56,314 nucleotides of DNA from Elusimicrobiota bacterium. Its GTDB lineage: Bacteria; Elusimicrobiota; Elusimicrobia; FEN-1173. The stretch's first letter is position 1. Every line of letters begins with the position of its first letter. Below, in pieces: positions 23,303 through 30,516 of the stretch. Location of the stretch: NCBI GenBank assembly GCA_016715645.1, contig JADJZR010000016.1:1-56314 (forward strand), in the 5' to 3' direction. The notes beneath the pieces are model-generated. The model saw only the letters and a list, made by a program, of their open reading frames with translations, searched no databases and was not told the origin of the DNA. A program made the position numbers and the translations under genes.

Positions 23303-25015
23303 TTATTTTGCCAAACGACGGATGACTCCGACCACGCTGTCGGGGTTCAACGAAATGGAATCAATCCCCGCCTTGACTAAGAATTCGGCGAATTCCGGAT
23401 GGTCCGAGGGGGCCTGGCCGCAAAGGCCCACCTTGCGGCCCTTGGCGTGGGCGCGGCGAATTACATCTTCAATCAGCCGCAGGACCGCGGGGTTTCGTTC
23501 ACTAAAGAGCGAAGCCAACGTGCCAGAGTCCCGGTCCACCCCCAGAGTTAATTGGGTTAGATCATTCGATCCAATGGAAAAACCATCAAATCGGTCGGCG
23601 AAATCTTCCGTGAGAATTACATTGGAGGGAATTTCACACATCACATACACTTCCAAGCCGGACTCGCCCCGTTTCAATCCGTTTTTGGCCATCTCCGCCA
23701 AAACCTTGTCGGCCTCCTCCACCGTCCGACAAAAAGGCACCATGATCACCACGTTGGTTAAACCCATTTCGTCGCGCACTTTTTTCAGAGCGCGGCATTC
23801 GAGGGCGAACCCGTCCCGGTAGTGGGGGTGATAATAGCGGGACGCTCCCCGCCACCCGATCATGGGATTTTCTTCTTTGGGCTCGAACGGTTTGCCTCCC
23901 AGCAGGTTGGCGTATTCGTTGGTTTTGAAATCGGACAGCCGGACAATCACCGGGTGCGGGTACTGGGACGCGGCAATCTGGGCCACTCCCGACGCCAATT
24001 GATCGACGAAATAGTCGGTGGGCCCCTTGTAGCCGCGGGTGAGCCGATCGATTTTCCGACGGGTCAGGGGATCCAACCGTTCCGGATGGATGAGAGCCAT
24101 GGGATGGACACGAATCACATCATTGATCAAGAATTCCAACCGTGCCAACCCAATCCCCTGAACCGGCAACCGCCACCACTGAAACGCCGCCGCCGGGCTG
24201 GCGATGTTCAAGAGGAGCGGGGTTTTGGGAACCGGCAATTTTTCCAGCGAGGTTTCCACCGCGTCGAATTTGAGAGTTCCGGCGTACACCCGGCCGCGTT
24301 CCCCCTCCGCGCATGAAAGGGTAATGGCCTGCCCATTTCGAATAACGGCCGTTGCACGTCCGGTGCCCACCACGGCGGGGATACCCATCTCCCGACTGAC
24401 GATGGCCGCGTGGGAGGTGCGCCCCCCATGATCAGTGACGATCCCGGCGGCCTTCTTCATGACAGGCACCCAGTCTGGATCCGTGTTGGATGTCATCAAA
24501 ATGCTCCCGGGTTTAAACCGCGCTATTTCCTCTGGTCCTTTGATGATTTGAGCGGGACCCGCGGCAATGGCGTCTCCCACAGCCAGCCCTTCCACCAGAG
24601 GTTTCCCACGCTCTTGCAAGTGGAAGGTCCGCAACACCCCGGCCGACTTTCGGCTCTGGAATGTTTCCGGCCGAGCTTGGACCACAAACAAAGGCCCCCC
24701 GGAGCCATCTTTCGCCCATTCCATGTCCATGGGTTTGCCGTAATGCCGTTCAATGGACACAGCCCATTGGGCGAGGGACAGAATTTCCTGATCGGTGAGG
24801 ACAAACCGCCGCTGTTCGCTTGCCGTGGTCCGAACATTTTTCGTTTGTCCCCCCGCGGCGTACACCAGCTTTATATTCTTATCGCCCAACCGCGACGAAA
24901 GGATGGGGCGCACATCCGGCCTGTCGAGCAGCGGTTTAAACACCACATGTTCGTCAGGCGTCACGCGACCTTGAACCATGTTTTCGCCCAGACCCCAGAC
25001 GGAGTTGATCACCAC
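23303..25015 (-). CDS. ppsA: Phosphoenolpyruvate synthase, C-terminal part (frameshifted gene)
   Basis: This carries the rest of the PEP synthase after the frameshift at 25015-25023. It contains the end of the ATP-grasp domain (SVWGLGENMVQGRVTPDE), the swivelling phosphohistidine domain with GGRTSHAAIVSREMGIPAVV and the PEP-binding barrel. The barrel ends in KVGLCGQAPSDHPEF, where the conserved Cys and the acid/base region sit. The enzyme converts pyruvate, ATP and water to PEP, AMP and phosphate for gluconeogenesis. Together with the N-terminal part it would be ~783 residues, the normal length. Confidence 0.92.
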   Translation of the reverse strand: MVINSVWGLGENMVQGRVTPDEHVVFKPLLDRPDVRPILSSRLGDKNIKLVYAAGGQTKNVRTTASEQRRFVLTDQEILSLAQWAVSIERHYGKPMDMEWAKDGSGGPLFVVQARPETFQSRKSAGVLRTFHLQERGKPLVEGLAVGDAIAAGPAQIIKGPEEIARFKPGSILMTSNTDPDWVPVMKKAAGIVTDHGGRTSHAAIVSREMGIPAVVGTGRATAVIRNGQAITLSCAEGERGRVYAGTLKFDAVETSLEKLPVPKTPLLLNIASPAAAFQWWRLPVQGIGLARLEFLINDVIRVHPMALIHPERLDPLTRRKIDRLTRGYKGPTDYFVDQLASGVAQIAASQYPHPVIVRLSDFKTNEYANLLGGKPFEPKEENPMIGWRGASRYYHPHYRDGFALECRALKKVRDEMGLTNVVIMVPFCRTVEEADKVLAEMAKNGLKRGESGLEVYVMCEIPSNVILTEDFADRFDGFSIGSNDLTQLTLGVDRDSGTLASLFSERNPAVLRLIEDVIRRAHAKGRKVGLCGQAPSDHPEFAEFLVKAGIDSISLNPDSVVGVIRRLAK

Positions 25016-25652
25016 CCCGGGGGAACCCCGTGTCGGTGTGGAGGGAAAACATCACACCCGCCCCGGCGCGGTCCGACCGCACCATCCGTTGAACACCCAC
25101 CGATAGGGCCACGCGCAAATGGTCGAACCCTTTTTCTTCCCGATAGCGAATGGCTCGGTCGGTAAAAAGGCTGGCGAAACATCGGCGAACTGCGTCCAAT
25201 AATTCCGCCTCTCCTCGAATATTCAAAAAACTTTCGTGCTGGCCCGCGAAACTGGCATCGGGCAAATCTTCGGCGGTGGCACTGGAACGAACCGCTACGT
25301 CCAAGGCGCGCCGTCCGACCTCTCGACCGAGCTGGTTGTACGAATCCACAACAGCCTCTGCCAACCCGGGAGGCCACGTTCCCTTCAACATTAATCCGCG
25401 CAGGATGCGGCCTGTGTTGGTGAGAGTCTGTTGACCGGATTTGTAGCGGGCCAGATTGTTTTCTAAGGGTTGGCGTAACCGATTGTGATTGATGAATGAT
25501 CGAAAGGCGTCGGCCGTGGTGGCGAACCCGGGAGGAACCCGTATGCCCATCGGGCCCAAGGAACGGATCAGCTCGCCCAGGGAGGCATTTTTTCCCCCCA
25601 CGCGCGCGATGTCATTGAGACCCACGTCCTTGAAGTCGACGACCCACTCCAC
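24954..25652 (-). CDS. ppsA: Phosphoenolpyruvate synthase, N-terminal part
   Basis: This begins VEWVVDFKDVGLNDIARVGG (GTG start at 25652, AGGAGG 6 nt upstream) and carries the pyruvate/PEP-dikinase ATP-binding domain, including AVRSSATAEDLPDASFAGQHES. The family frame is lost after MFSLHTDTGFP. The expected continuation GVVINSVWGLGE is found in the next frame, and deleting one C from the C5G4 run at 25015-25023 reconnects them. I see a single gene with a one-base error or mutation, not two genes. Confidence 0.9.
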   Translation of the reverse strand: MEWVVDFKDVGLNDIARVGGKNASLGELIRSLGPMGIRVPPGFATTADAFRSFINHNRLRQPLENNLARYKSGQQTLTNTGRILRGLMLKGTWPPGLAEAVVDSYNQLGREVGRRALDVAVRSSATAEDLPDASFAGQHESFLNIRGEAELLDAVRRCFASLFTDRAIRYREEKGFDHLRVALSVGVQRMVRSDRAGAGVMFSLHTDTGFPRGGDQLRLGSGRKHGSRSRDA

Positions 25653-25717
25653 GGGACACCTCCTGACGGCGTGCTCTGATTGTAACGCGAGCGGTCGATG
25701 TTTGGGAATGATCCCCG

Positions 25718-26452
25718 TCAGGTGGGGGAACTTACGATTTGGGCGAGTTGGGGCAGGTCCAGGAGGGTGATGGATTTGTCGTCTAACCGAATCAGCCCTT
25801 TTTTGCGAAATTGGCTGAGAAGTCGAATGGTGGTTTCTTGAGTGGTCCCGATCATTTCGGCCATTTCTTCCCGCGTGAGCGACAAAGAAATGCGCAGGCC
25901 CTGAGCTGTGGGTTGGCCGTATCCGTCCTTAAGGGACATCAAAAGCCGGGCCAACCGGACCGGGACCGGCTGTTCGACCACGTCGATCAACCGATCTTCG
26001 GCTTCGTCCAAATCCTGGGCCATTTTTTTTAATAACGATTCGGCGATGGAAGCGTTGTCGGCGATGAGCGCGCGAAAGGCGGAGCGATCCACAAAACACA
26101 CGCGGGCCTCGCCCAACGATTCGGCGGTGAAGGTGTGGACCTTATCGGTCAAAACGGCCCGGTGGCCCACCATCGTGCCCGGTTTGGCCAAGCCAATGAT
26201 CTGCGGCCGCCCCTGGGTGCCGGATTTGTAAAGTTTGAGCTGTCCTTCGTAAACACAGTGAACACCAAGCGCGGGAGTTCCCTCTTGGAAAATAATTTGG
26301 CCTTTGTGGTAAAGGTTATCGGCTTTGCATCGATCCAACGCCCGCAATCGCTCCCGGGACAAACGGGCAAACACCCCGGCCAGCCGGGTCGGGCAGGACT
26401 CACAGTAAATGGGCGATCGGGCACAGGTGGACACGGTGGCTTCATTATACAC
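25718..26452 (-). CDS. Crp/Fnr-family transcription regulator
   Basis: This is a 244-residue regulator. An N-terminal cysteine cluster (STCARSPIYCESCPTR, Cys ~10, 17, 20) precedes a cyclic-nucleotide-type beta-roll (~35-150) and a winged helix-turn-helix with LTREEMAEMIGTTQETTIRL (~190-210). A further Cys in ARVCFVD aligns by eye with the fourth iron-sulfur ligand of FNR. Spacing of the first three differs from E. coli FNR, so a redox cluster is possible but unproven. The start is GTG at 26452 with no ribosome binding site. A second GTG at 26434 lies just downstream of a TATAAT, so a leaderless start is possible. It is divergent from purE. Confidence 0.85.
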   Translation of the reverse strand: MYNEATVSTCARSPIYCESCPTRLAGVFARLSRERLRALDRCKADNLYHKGQIIFQEGTPALGVHCVYEGQLKLYKSGTQGRPQIIGLAKPGTMVGHRAVLTDKVHTFTAESLGEARVCFVDRSAFRALIADNASIAESLLKKMAQDLDEAEDRLIDVVEQPVPVRLARLLMSLKDGYGQPTAQGLRISLSLTREEMAEMIGTTQETTIRLLSQFRKKGLIRLDDKSITLLDLPQLAQIVSSPT

Positions 26453-26509
26453 ATTCGATTTTCTATAATAACAACCGTTCCCCCAAAAATATTGAATCAG
26501 GAGCCGGCC

Positions 26510-27004
26510 ATGGACAAACCAAAAGTTGCGATCATTATGGGTTCAAAAAGCGATTGGGAAACCATGCAACACGCCTCCATCATACTACGTGACTTTGGTG
26601 TGCCGCACGAATGCCGCGTGGTGTCGGCGCACCGCACGCCCAAAGAAGCGGCGGCGTTTGCTGAGGGCGCTGAATCCCGGGGATTAAATTTGATCATCGC
26701 GGGCGCGGGCGAAGCGGCCCATTTGGCGGGGGTGGTGGCGGCGCTCACAACGGTGCCGGTGTTGGGGGTTCCCATGGAAAGCCCGGCGCTTAAGGGAATG
26801 GACTCTTTGCTGTCGATCGTTCAAATGCCCGGAGGGATTCCGGTGGGGACCTTAGGGATCGGCAAAGCGGGCGCCACCAACGCGGGATTGTTGGCGGTGG
26901 CCATGCTGGCCACCCACGATAAGGCCCTTCGCAAAAAACTCCACGCTTTCCGTGCGGAACAGGCCCGCAAAGTCCTCGAATCCAAACTGCCACCTGTATA
27001 TTAG
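26510..27004 (+). CDS. purE: N5-carboxyaminoimidazole ribonucleotide mutase
   Basis: PurE class I moves the carboxyl group of N5-CAIR to give CAIR in purine synthesis. The 164-residue protein opens MDKPKVAIIMGSKSDWETMQ. It has the substrate loop ECRVVSAHRTP with the catalytic His region, AGAGEAAHLAGVVAALTTVP and LLSIVQMPGGIPVGTLGIGKAGA. The ATG at 26510 has AGGAG 6 nt upstream. The longer upstream frame is not needed. A TATAAT at 26464-26469 may be its -10 box. No purK is adjacent. Confidence 0.96.
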   Translation: MDKPKVAIIMGSKSDWETMQHASIILRDFGVPHECRVVSAHRTPKEAAAFAEGAESRGLNLIIAGAGEAAHLAGVVAALTTVPVLGVPMESPALKGMDSLLSIVQMPGGIPVGTLGIGKAGATNAGLLAVAMLATHDKALRKKLHAFRAEQARKVLESKLPPVY

Positions 27005-27059
27005 AACAGCCTCGCCCATTTCGGAATGGTGGCGAGGGAAACCCCTTCCCCCGCTGGCA

Positions 27060-27106
27060 AAAAAATAGGACCGTAATCCGTTATTCGGGATTACAGTCCT
27101 ATTTTG
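27060..27106 (+). terminator. Strong hairpin terminator after purE
   Basis: AAAATAGGAC-GTAATCC pairs with GGATTAC-GTCCTATTTT around a short loop, with one bulged base. A/T tracts on both sides mean it could also work for the convergent OmpA-family gene. The surrounding gap (27005-27218) holds nothing else that I recognise. Confidence 0.8.
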
Positions 27107-27218
27107 GGATTAACCGCCGGTTGGGACAGGGCAACTGTCGACACAGTGCGGAGCTAAAGTTTCTGCCCTTTCCAACAACAGCTACGGGTCAAAATAATTC
27201 TTTCTGTTGAGGCCGGCC

Positions 27219-27722
27219 CTATTTGACGGGTTCGATGGTATCGCCGCTAACGATCATTTCCACTCGGCGATTTTTTTGGCGACCTTCTGCGGTTTCGTTT
27301 GGGGCGATCGGGTTGGATTCGCCGAACCCTTTCGATTTGATGGAAAGGCCCGACACCCCTTGTTTTACCAGATAATCGCGTACCGCTTGGGCTCTCTTTT
27401 CCGACAACCCTTGGTTGTATTCGTCGGTCCCGACACTGTCGGTATGGCCTTCCACGTCCAGTTTCAGACCGGCGTGGGAAGAGACAATTCCCGCGATTTT
27501 GGACAGTTTTTCCCAGGCCGGGGATCCGAAGGTGGCGCTTCCGGTTTGGAAGAGCGTGTCGGACACGTTCACGATCAAACCGCGGGCGGAATCACGGGTT
27601 TGAAGCACCGCATTCAGCTGGGCCAACAATTGAGCCCGCAGGACGGCTTTTTCCCCTTCCGCTTTGTCGGCGGATGCCCGCGCCACTTTTGCGTCGGCTT
27701 GGGATTCGATGGAAGAAGCCAC
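27219..27722 (-). CDS. OmpA-family protein, C-terminal OmpA domain (frameshifted gene)
   Basis: This is the C-terminal part of the envelope protein whose N-terminal part begins at 28717. It contains a coiled region and the peptidoglycan-binding OmpA domain: DTLFQTGSATFGSPAWEKL, LDVEGHTDSVGTDEYNQGLS, AQAVRDYLVKQGV and GRQKNRRVEMIV. The family frame breaks in a TTTT run (27789-27792, AAAA on the coding strand). Adding one A makes the two parts continuous. Confidence 0.88.
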   Translation of the reverse strand: MASSIESQADAKVARASADKAEGEKAVLRAQLLAQLNAVLQTRDSARGLIVNVSDTLFQTGSATFGSPAWEKLSKIAGIVSSHAGLKLDVEGHTDSVGTDEYNQGLSEKRAQAVRDYLVKQGVSGLSIKSKGFGESNPIAPNETAEGRQKNRRVEMIVSGDTIEPVK

Positions 27723-28717
27723 GGCGGATCCGGCCAGAGCGAGGGCCGCGGCGCGTTCGGTGTCCGAGGTCTCTTTCGCCAGCTCGGCTTTTCCTGAGCT
27801 TCCTCGGCTTTCTTTTGTCCGGCCATGGCGGTGTCCGCTTGGCTGTTGGCCATCGCGACGTCGTCTTGAGCCGTCTTTTTGTCGTTGGTCACGGTTTCGG
27901 CCGCTTGACGTTTCACGCTCAGCGAGCGGCTGTCTTCGGCGGACTGAACGGCTTCGCGTGCCGTCATGGACCGACCTTTCTTTCCACCCGCTTTGGTCTC
28001 GGACAAGGCCAGCAATCGCTCGGCATTTCTATACCCTTCGGCGGCGTAGGTTTCCGCCCCAGCGGCTTTGGCAATCCGCACAGCATTTCGGGCTTGGTAC
28101 ACGTTGAACGGTGTTTTCTTGTCCATGACCGTCGCCTGAAGATCCGTGGCGGCAATGTTCTTGGTGTATTCTCCGCGCGGGAGCAGATCGTATTTCGCGT
28201 CAATCAGCTCAATCTTTTCTTTGTTGTCGGGTTTGATCGCGTTCTCCAATACGACGACATTGCTTGGTTGTGAGACAGCGAAATACGGTTCTGCCGTCAC
28301 CAGCAAGCCCAGCGCTTGAAGAGGCGTTTTTGTTTCAATTTCACTTTTTCCGTTTTTGACGATTAGCTCCCCAAGATTCGTCGCTTTCCCATCGGGAGAG
28401 ATGGCCCAGAAGATGTAGGTTAGATACTCTGGTCCGAACTGGGTCGGCGAAGCCAAGTTCTCGAATTCGGCTTCAATTTTTGTTACCCCTGCCTTATTCT
28501 TGATTGACGCCATCCCCTTTGCGCTGGGAGAGAGCACAGTTCCTTTGAAATCAATCTCAACGGATCCGCTGAGATTGCGGTAGTTGATGGCTTTCGCCGC
28601 ACTCTGCACGACGGTGACCTGGTAGAGCGGTTTTTCCGCGATGGGCATGGCCGACAGACCCCTTTGTCCCAACATGACGGCCGACAAAACAAACAGCGAT
28701 GTTATCTTTGATTTCAT
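27614..28717 (-). CDS. OmpA-family/DUF4398-like envelope protein, N-terminal part
   Basis: The ATG at 28717 (AGAGAGGG upstream) gives a signal peptide (MKSKITSLFVLSAVMLGQRG), then a beta-rich domain with YQVTVVQSAAKAINYRNLSG and LTAEPYFAV-like sequence. A helical Ala-rich region with REAVQSAEDSRSLS follows. This layout is known from DUF4398-type proteins that end in an OmpA domain. The complete product would be ~499 residues, anchored between outer membrane and peptidoglycan. A sigma-70-like TTGTCA-N16-TAAATT lies at 28760-28738. It may also be cotranscribed with the small membrane gene upstream. Confidence 0.85.
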   Translation of the reverse strand: MKSKITSLFVLSAVMLGQRGLSAMPIAEKPLYQVTVVQSAAKAINYRNLSGSVEIDFKGTVLSPSAKGMASIKNKAGVTKIEAEFENLASPTQFGPEYLTYIFWAISPDGKATNLGELIVKNGKSEIETKTPLQALGLLVTAEPYFAVSQPSNVVVLENAIKPDNKEKIELIDAKYDLLPRGEYTKNIAATDLQATVMDKKTPFNVYQARNAVRIAKAAGAETYAAEGYRNAERLLALSETKAGGKKGRSMTAREAVQSAEDSRSLSVKRQAAETVTNDKKTAQDDVAMANSQADTAMAGQKKAEEAQEKPSWRKRPRTPNAPRPSLWPDPPWLLPSNPKPTQKWRGHPPTKRKGKKPSCGLNCWPS

Positions 28718-28737
28718 ACGGTGCCCTCTCTTTTGAG

Positions 28738-28765
28738 AATTTAATTTGAAAATTTCGTTTGACAA
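28738..28765 (-). promoter_or_regulatory. Candidate sigma-70 promoter of the OmpA-family gene
   Basis: TTGTCA (28765-28760) and TAAATT (28743-28738) are 16 nt apart on the minus strand, ~20 nt before the start codon. The bipartite motif seen before the neighbouring stress genes is absent here. Confidence 0.35.
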
Positions 28766-28850
28766 AGCATTTCCGTCCGGGAGGGCTCGAAAATTCTGTT
28801 GAGCCCCCTATTGATGGTAGCCCCGTTCCAACCGGGGAATCCCGGTTAAA

Positions 28851-29006
28851 TTACCCTTTCAACACGGGCCGACCCTGAATGAGGCGAACAAGAACCAATA
28901 TGACCGCCGCCACCAACAGGATATGAATGAACCCGCCCATCGTGTAGGCACTCACAAACCCGAGCACCCACAAAACCATCAATACCACCGCGATTGTCCA
29001 GAGCAT
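28851..29006 (-). CDS. Tiny two-helix membrane protein (DUF5670/lmo0937-like)
   Basis: This is a 51-residue protein starting MLWTIAVVLMVLWVLGFVSA, with GGFIHILLVAAVILVLVRLI as the second helix. It resembles the lmo0937/DUF5670 family of small membrane proteins, whose function is unknown and which often occur with stress genes. The ATG at 29006 has AAGGAGA 6 nt upstream, so the longer upstream frame was rejected. It is a paralogue of the divergent gene at 29237. Its probable promoter is the bipartite motif at 29134-29167. Confidence 0.85.
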   Translation of the reverse strand: MLWTIAVVLMVLWVLGFVSAYTMGGFIHILLVAAVILVLVRLIQGRPVLKG

Positions 29007-29133
29007 AATTTTCTCCTTTTCAATTTTTGAAGTAAAAACGCACGCCCACACCGCCGTTAACGGTGGCGTCGAAATCCGCTGAAACAGAGAGCTGATACCG
29101 AACGGAACGCAAACGCTCAATCCAACCGATCGC

Positions 29134-29167
29134 CAAGTGAGACAGAAGATCCACCAGAAAGGTTACA
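29134..29167 (-). promoter_or_regulatory. ECF-type promoter motif, site 1
   Basis: TGTAACCT (29167-29160), 16 nt, GTCTCACT (from 29143) on the minus strand. It reads towards the small membrane protein at 28851-29006. It shares its spacing with seven other sites in this region. Confidence 0.65.
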
Positions 29168-29180
29168 CCCGCCAATCCGG

Positions 29181-29214
29181 TGTTACCTGGACCACGGTTT
29201 TGGCGTCTTACCTT
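29181..29214 (+). promoter_or_regulatory. ECF-type promoter motif, site 2
   Basis: TGTTACCT (29181-29188), 16 nt, GTCTTACCTT (29205-29214), 23 nt before the ATG at 29237. The operon it starts includes the ECF sigma factor, so the factor may control its own gene. The upstream boxes of sites 1 and 2 stand back to back, 13 bp apart. Confidence 0.7.
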
Positions 29215-29236
29215 ATGCAAGTAAAGGGAGGTCCAA

Positions 29237-29386
29237 ATGCTGGAAATGCTTGCAATTGTTCTCCTCGTTTTATGGATCCTTGGAATGGTGAGTTCCCATA
29301 CGCTTGGCGGGTTCGTTCATCTGTTGCTTATTCTGGCCATCATTGTGGGGGTGGTCCGTTTTTTCCAAAGCAAGCGCCCCCGTTAA
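29237..29386 (+). CDS. Tiny two-helix membrane protein, paralogue of 28851-29006
   Basis: This is a 49-residue protein, MLEMLAIVLLVLWILGMVSS then HTLGGFVHLLLILAIIVGVV and a basic tail. The LWxLGxVSxxTxGGFxHxLL pattern is shared with the divergently encoded 51-residue protein. Ribosome binding site GGGAGG lies 5 nt before the ATG. It is the first gene after promoter site 2 and is 48 nt upstream of the sigma factor, so it is probably in the same operon. Function unknown. Confidence 0.85.
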   Translation: MLEMLAIVLLVLWILGMVSSHTLGGFVHLLLILAIIVGVVRFFQSKRPR

Positions 29387-29434
29387 GAGCCAAAGAATTC
29401 ATATGATACAGAGGTTTCCACTCTGGAGGAGTGT

Positions 29435-30037
29435 TTGACACTTGAACAAAAGGATGACCGGCCCCGAACCGACCAAGACCTCATCTCCGCTGTCCTAACC
29501 GGAGACGGTCCGGCTTTCGCCCTGCTTATCCAGAGGCACCGTCCGCCCCTCTTGGAGATGGCGTGTCGTATTCTTGGCCAACGGGAAGAAGCCGAGGACG
29601 TTTTGCAGGAAGTTTTTATGAGCGTCCATGTCCATCTCCACAGTTTCCGCGGGGAAGCCAAACTGTCCACCTGGCTTTACACCATCGCCTTGAACCGTGT
29701 GCGAAACCATATTCGCAAGCGCGGAAAACGGCATTTTTCCTCAATCGATGAAGGGCCAGAAGAAACAGCCAACAGCAGGGAACTCCCGGAGAAAGGCCCT
29801 CTGGTGGAAGAAATTGTTGCCCAGAAACGGGATGCGCAATCTCTTCGGTCGGCCGTGGATCGTCTTCCGGAAAACTTTCGAGCTATTTTTATTCTGCACT
29901 ATTACCAATACCTCTCATTAAAAGAGGTCGCCCGGCAACTCGAAAAACCGCTGGGAACAATCAAAGTCTATCTCCACCGCGCGCGCAAACACATTTATGC
30001 CACCTTAACAGGGGATTCCAATGAACGACGCCTGTAA
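29435..30037 (+). CDS. ECF-family RNA polymerase sigma factor
   Basis: This is a 200-residue sigma factor with only regions 2 and 4. Region 2 (~28-95) includes AEDVLQEVFMSVHVHLHSFR and KLSTWLYTIALNRVRNHIRK. Region 4 (~140-195) includes RLPENFRAIFILHYYQYLSL and KEVARQLEKPLGTIKVYLHR. Start is TTG at 29435 with GGAGG 5 nt upstream. No in-frame ATG lies near. No zinc-finger anti-sigma gene follows. Instead there are a small DUF3309-like gene and a PAS/HisKA_2 kinase with its response regulator. I infer that it recognises the shared motif TGTAACCT-N16-GTCTAACC found upstream of its own operon and seven other places nearby. Confidence 0.93.
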   Translation: MTLEQKDDRPRTDQDLISAVLTGDGPAFALLIQRHRPPLLEMACRILGQREEAEDVLQEVFMSVHVHLHSFRGEAKLSTWLYTIALNRVRNHIRKRGKRHFSSIDEGPEETANSRELPEKGPLVEEIVAQKRDAQSLRSAVDRLPENFRAIFILHYYQYLSLKEVARQLEKPLGTIKVYLHRARKHIYATLTGDSNERRL

Positions 30038-30064
30038 CCTTTTCGCTGAACGGCACGTCCCACC
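30033..30064 (+). promoter_or_regulatory. ECF-type promoter motif, site 3
   Basis: TGTAACCT (30033-30040), 16 nt, GTCCCACC (30057-30064). It overlaps the last codons of the sigma factor and lies 30 nt before the DUF3309-like gene, so it would drive that gene and possibly the kinase and regulator. Confidence 0.6.
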
Positions 30065-30093
30065 TTGTGGAAGAGAAAGGGAAGGAGGGGGCC

Positions 30094-30261
30094 ATGTGTG
30101 GACGTCATTTAAATCAGTGGATCGTTGGAATTTTGTTAACGTACATGGCGGCGTTCCTTCCTATTTGGCCCTACAGCCGATCGTGGGATTACGCCTCCAG
30201 TGGGCGGATGGCTGTGATCTTGGTTGTGTTCTTGGTTTTAAAAATTACAAAACATATTTGA
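30094..30261 (+). CDS. Small DUF3309-like membrane protein
   Basis: This is a 55-residue protein beginning MCGRHLNQWIVGILLTYMAA, followed by FLPIWPYSRSWDYASSGRMA and a second hydrophobic stretch. The PxWPYSRxWxYxxSG signature with flanking helices is typical of DUF3309, a small membrane protein family of unknown role. AAGGAGGGGG lies a few bases before the ATG at 30094, which favours this start over one 27 nt upstream. It lies between sigma factor and kinase genes. Confidence 0.8.
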   Translation: MCGRHLNQWIVGILLTYMAAFLPIWPYSRSWDYASSGRMAVILVVFLVLKITKHI

Positions 30262-30286
30262 ATCGGCGATTGGTTCAGGAGGCGCA

Positions 30287-30513
30287 GTGAAGAAGCCCGA
30301 GATCTCCCTTGGCAGAAGAGCTCCCCGGGGCATTGGTCCCTGGCGCCAGCGTCATTGGAAAGAGACGTCATCGGCGGCTTGGTTTTTTATCGATTCTCGT
30401 TAATGGCGTCTTTGTCTTCGCCGCCCTCCACAAAGCCCCGCTCTCCCTTTTAACGGAGGCAAACAGACCGCTCTTTTTCTGTTGTCGGTGTTTCTCATGG
30501 TCGGGGTCTGGCT
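30287..30513 (+). pseudogene. Possible broken two-helix membrane protein gene
   Basis: A GTG at 30287 has a good AGGAGG site and opens VKKPEISLGRRAPRGIGPWR, but stops after 38 codons. Two hydrophobic segments follow in other frames: GFLSILVNGVFVFAALHKAP (30384 region) and TALFLLSVFLMVGVWLF just before a TGA at 30511-30520. They read like one small two-helix protein broken by one or two indels. No family recognised. Confidence 0.35.
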
Positions 30514-30516
30514 GTT

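Noticed and set aside
27674..28273. Long plus-strand ORFs opposite the OmpA-family gene
   Set aside because: These are shadow frames in GC-rich DNA; the minus strand has the signal peptide and family motifs.
28851..29120. 89-residue version of the small membrane protein
   Set aside because: The upstream codons cover the probable promoter region, and AAGGAGA directly precedes the internal ATG at 29006.
30021..30290. 89-codon ORF overlapping the sigma gene stop as an anti-sigma factor
   Set aside because: The start position fits an anti-sigma gene, but the sequence has no zinc-finger (HxxxCxxC) or helical pattern and overlaps the better DUF3309-like gene and promoter site 3.
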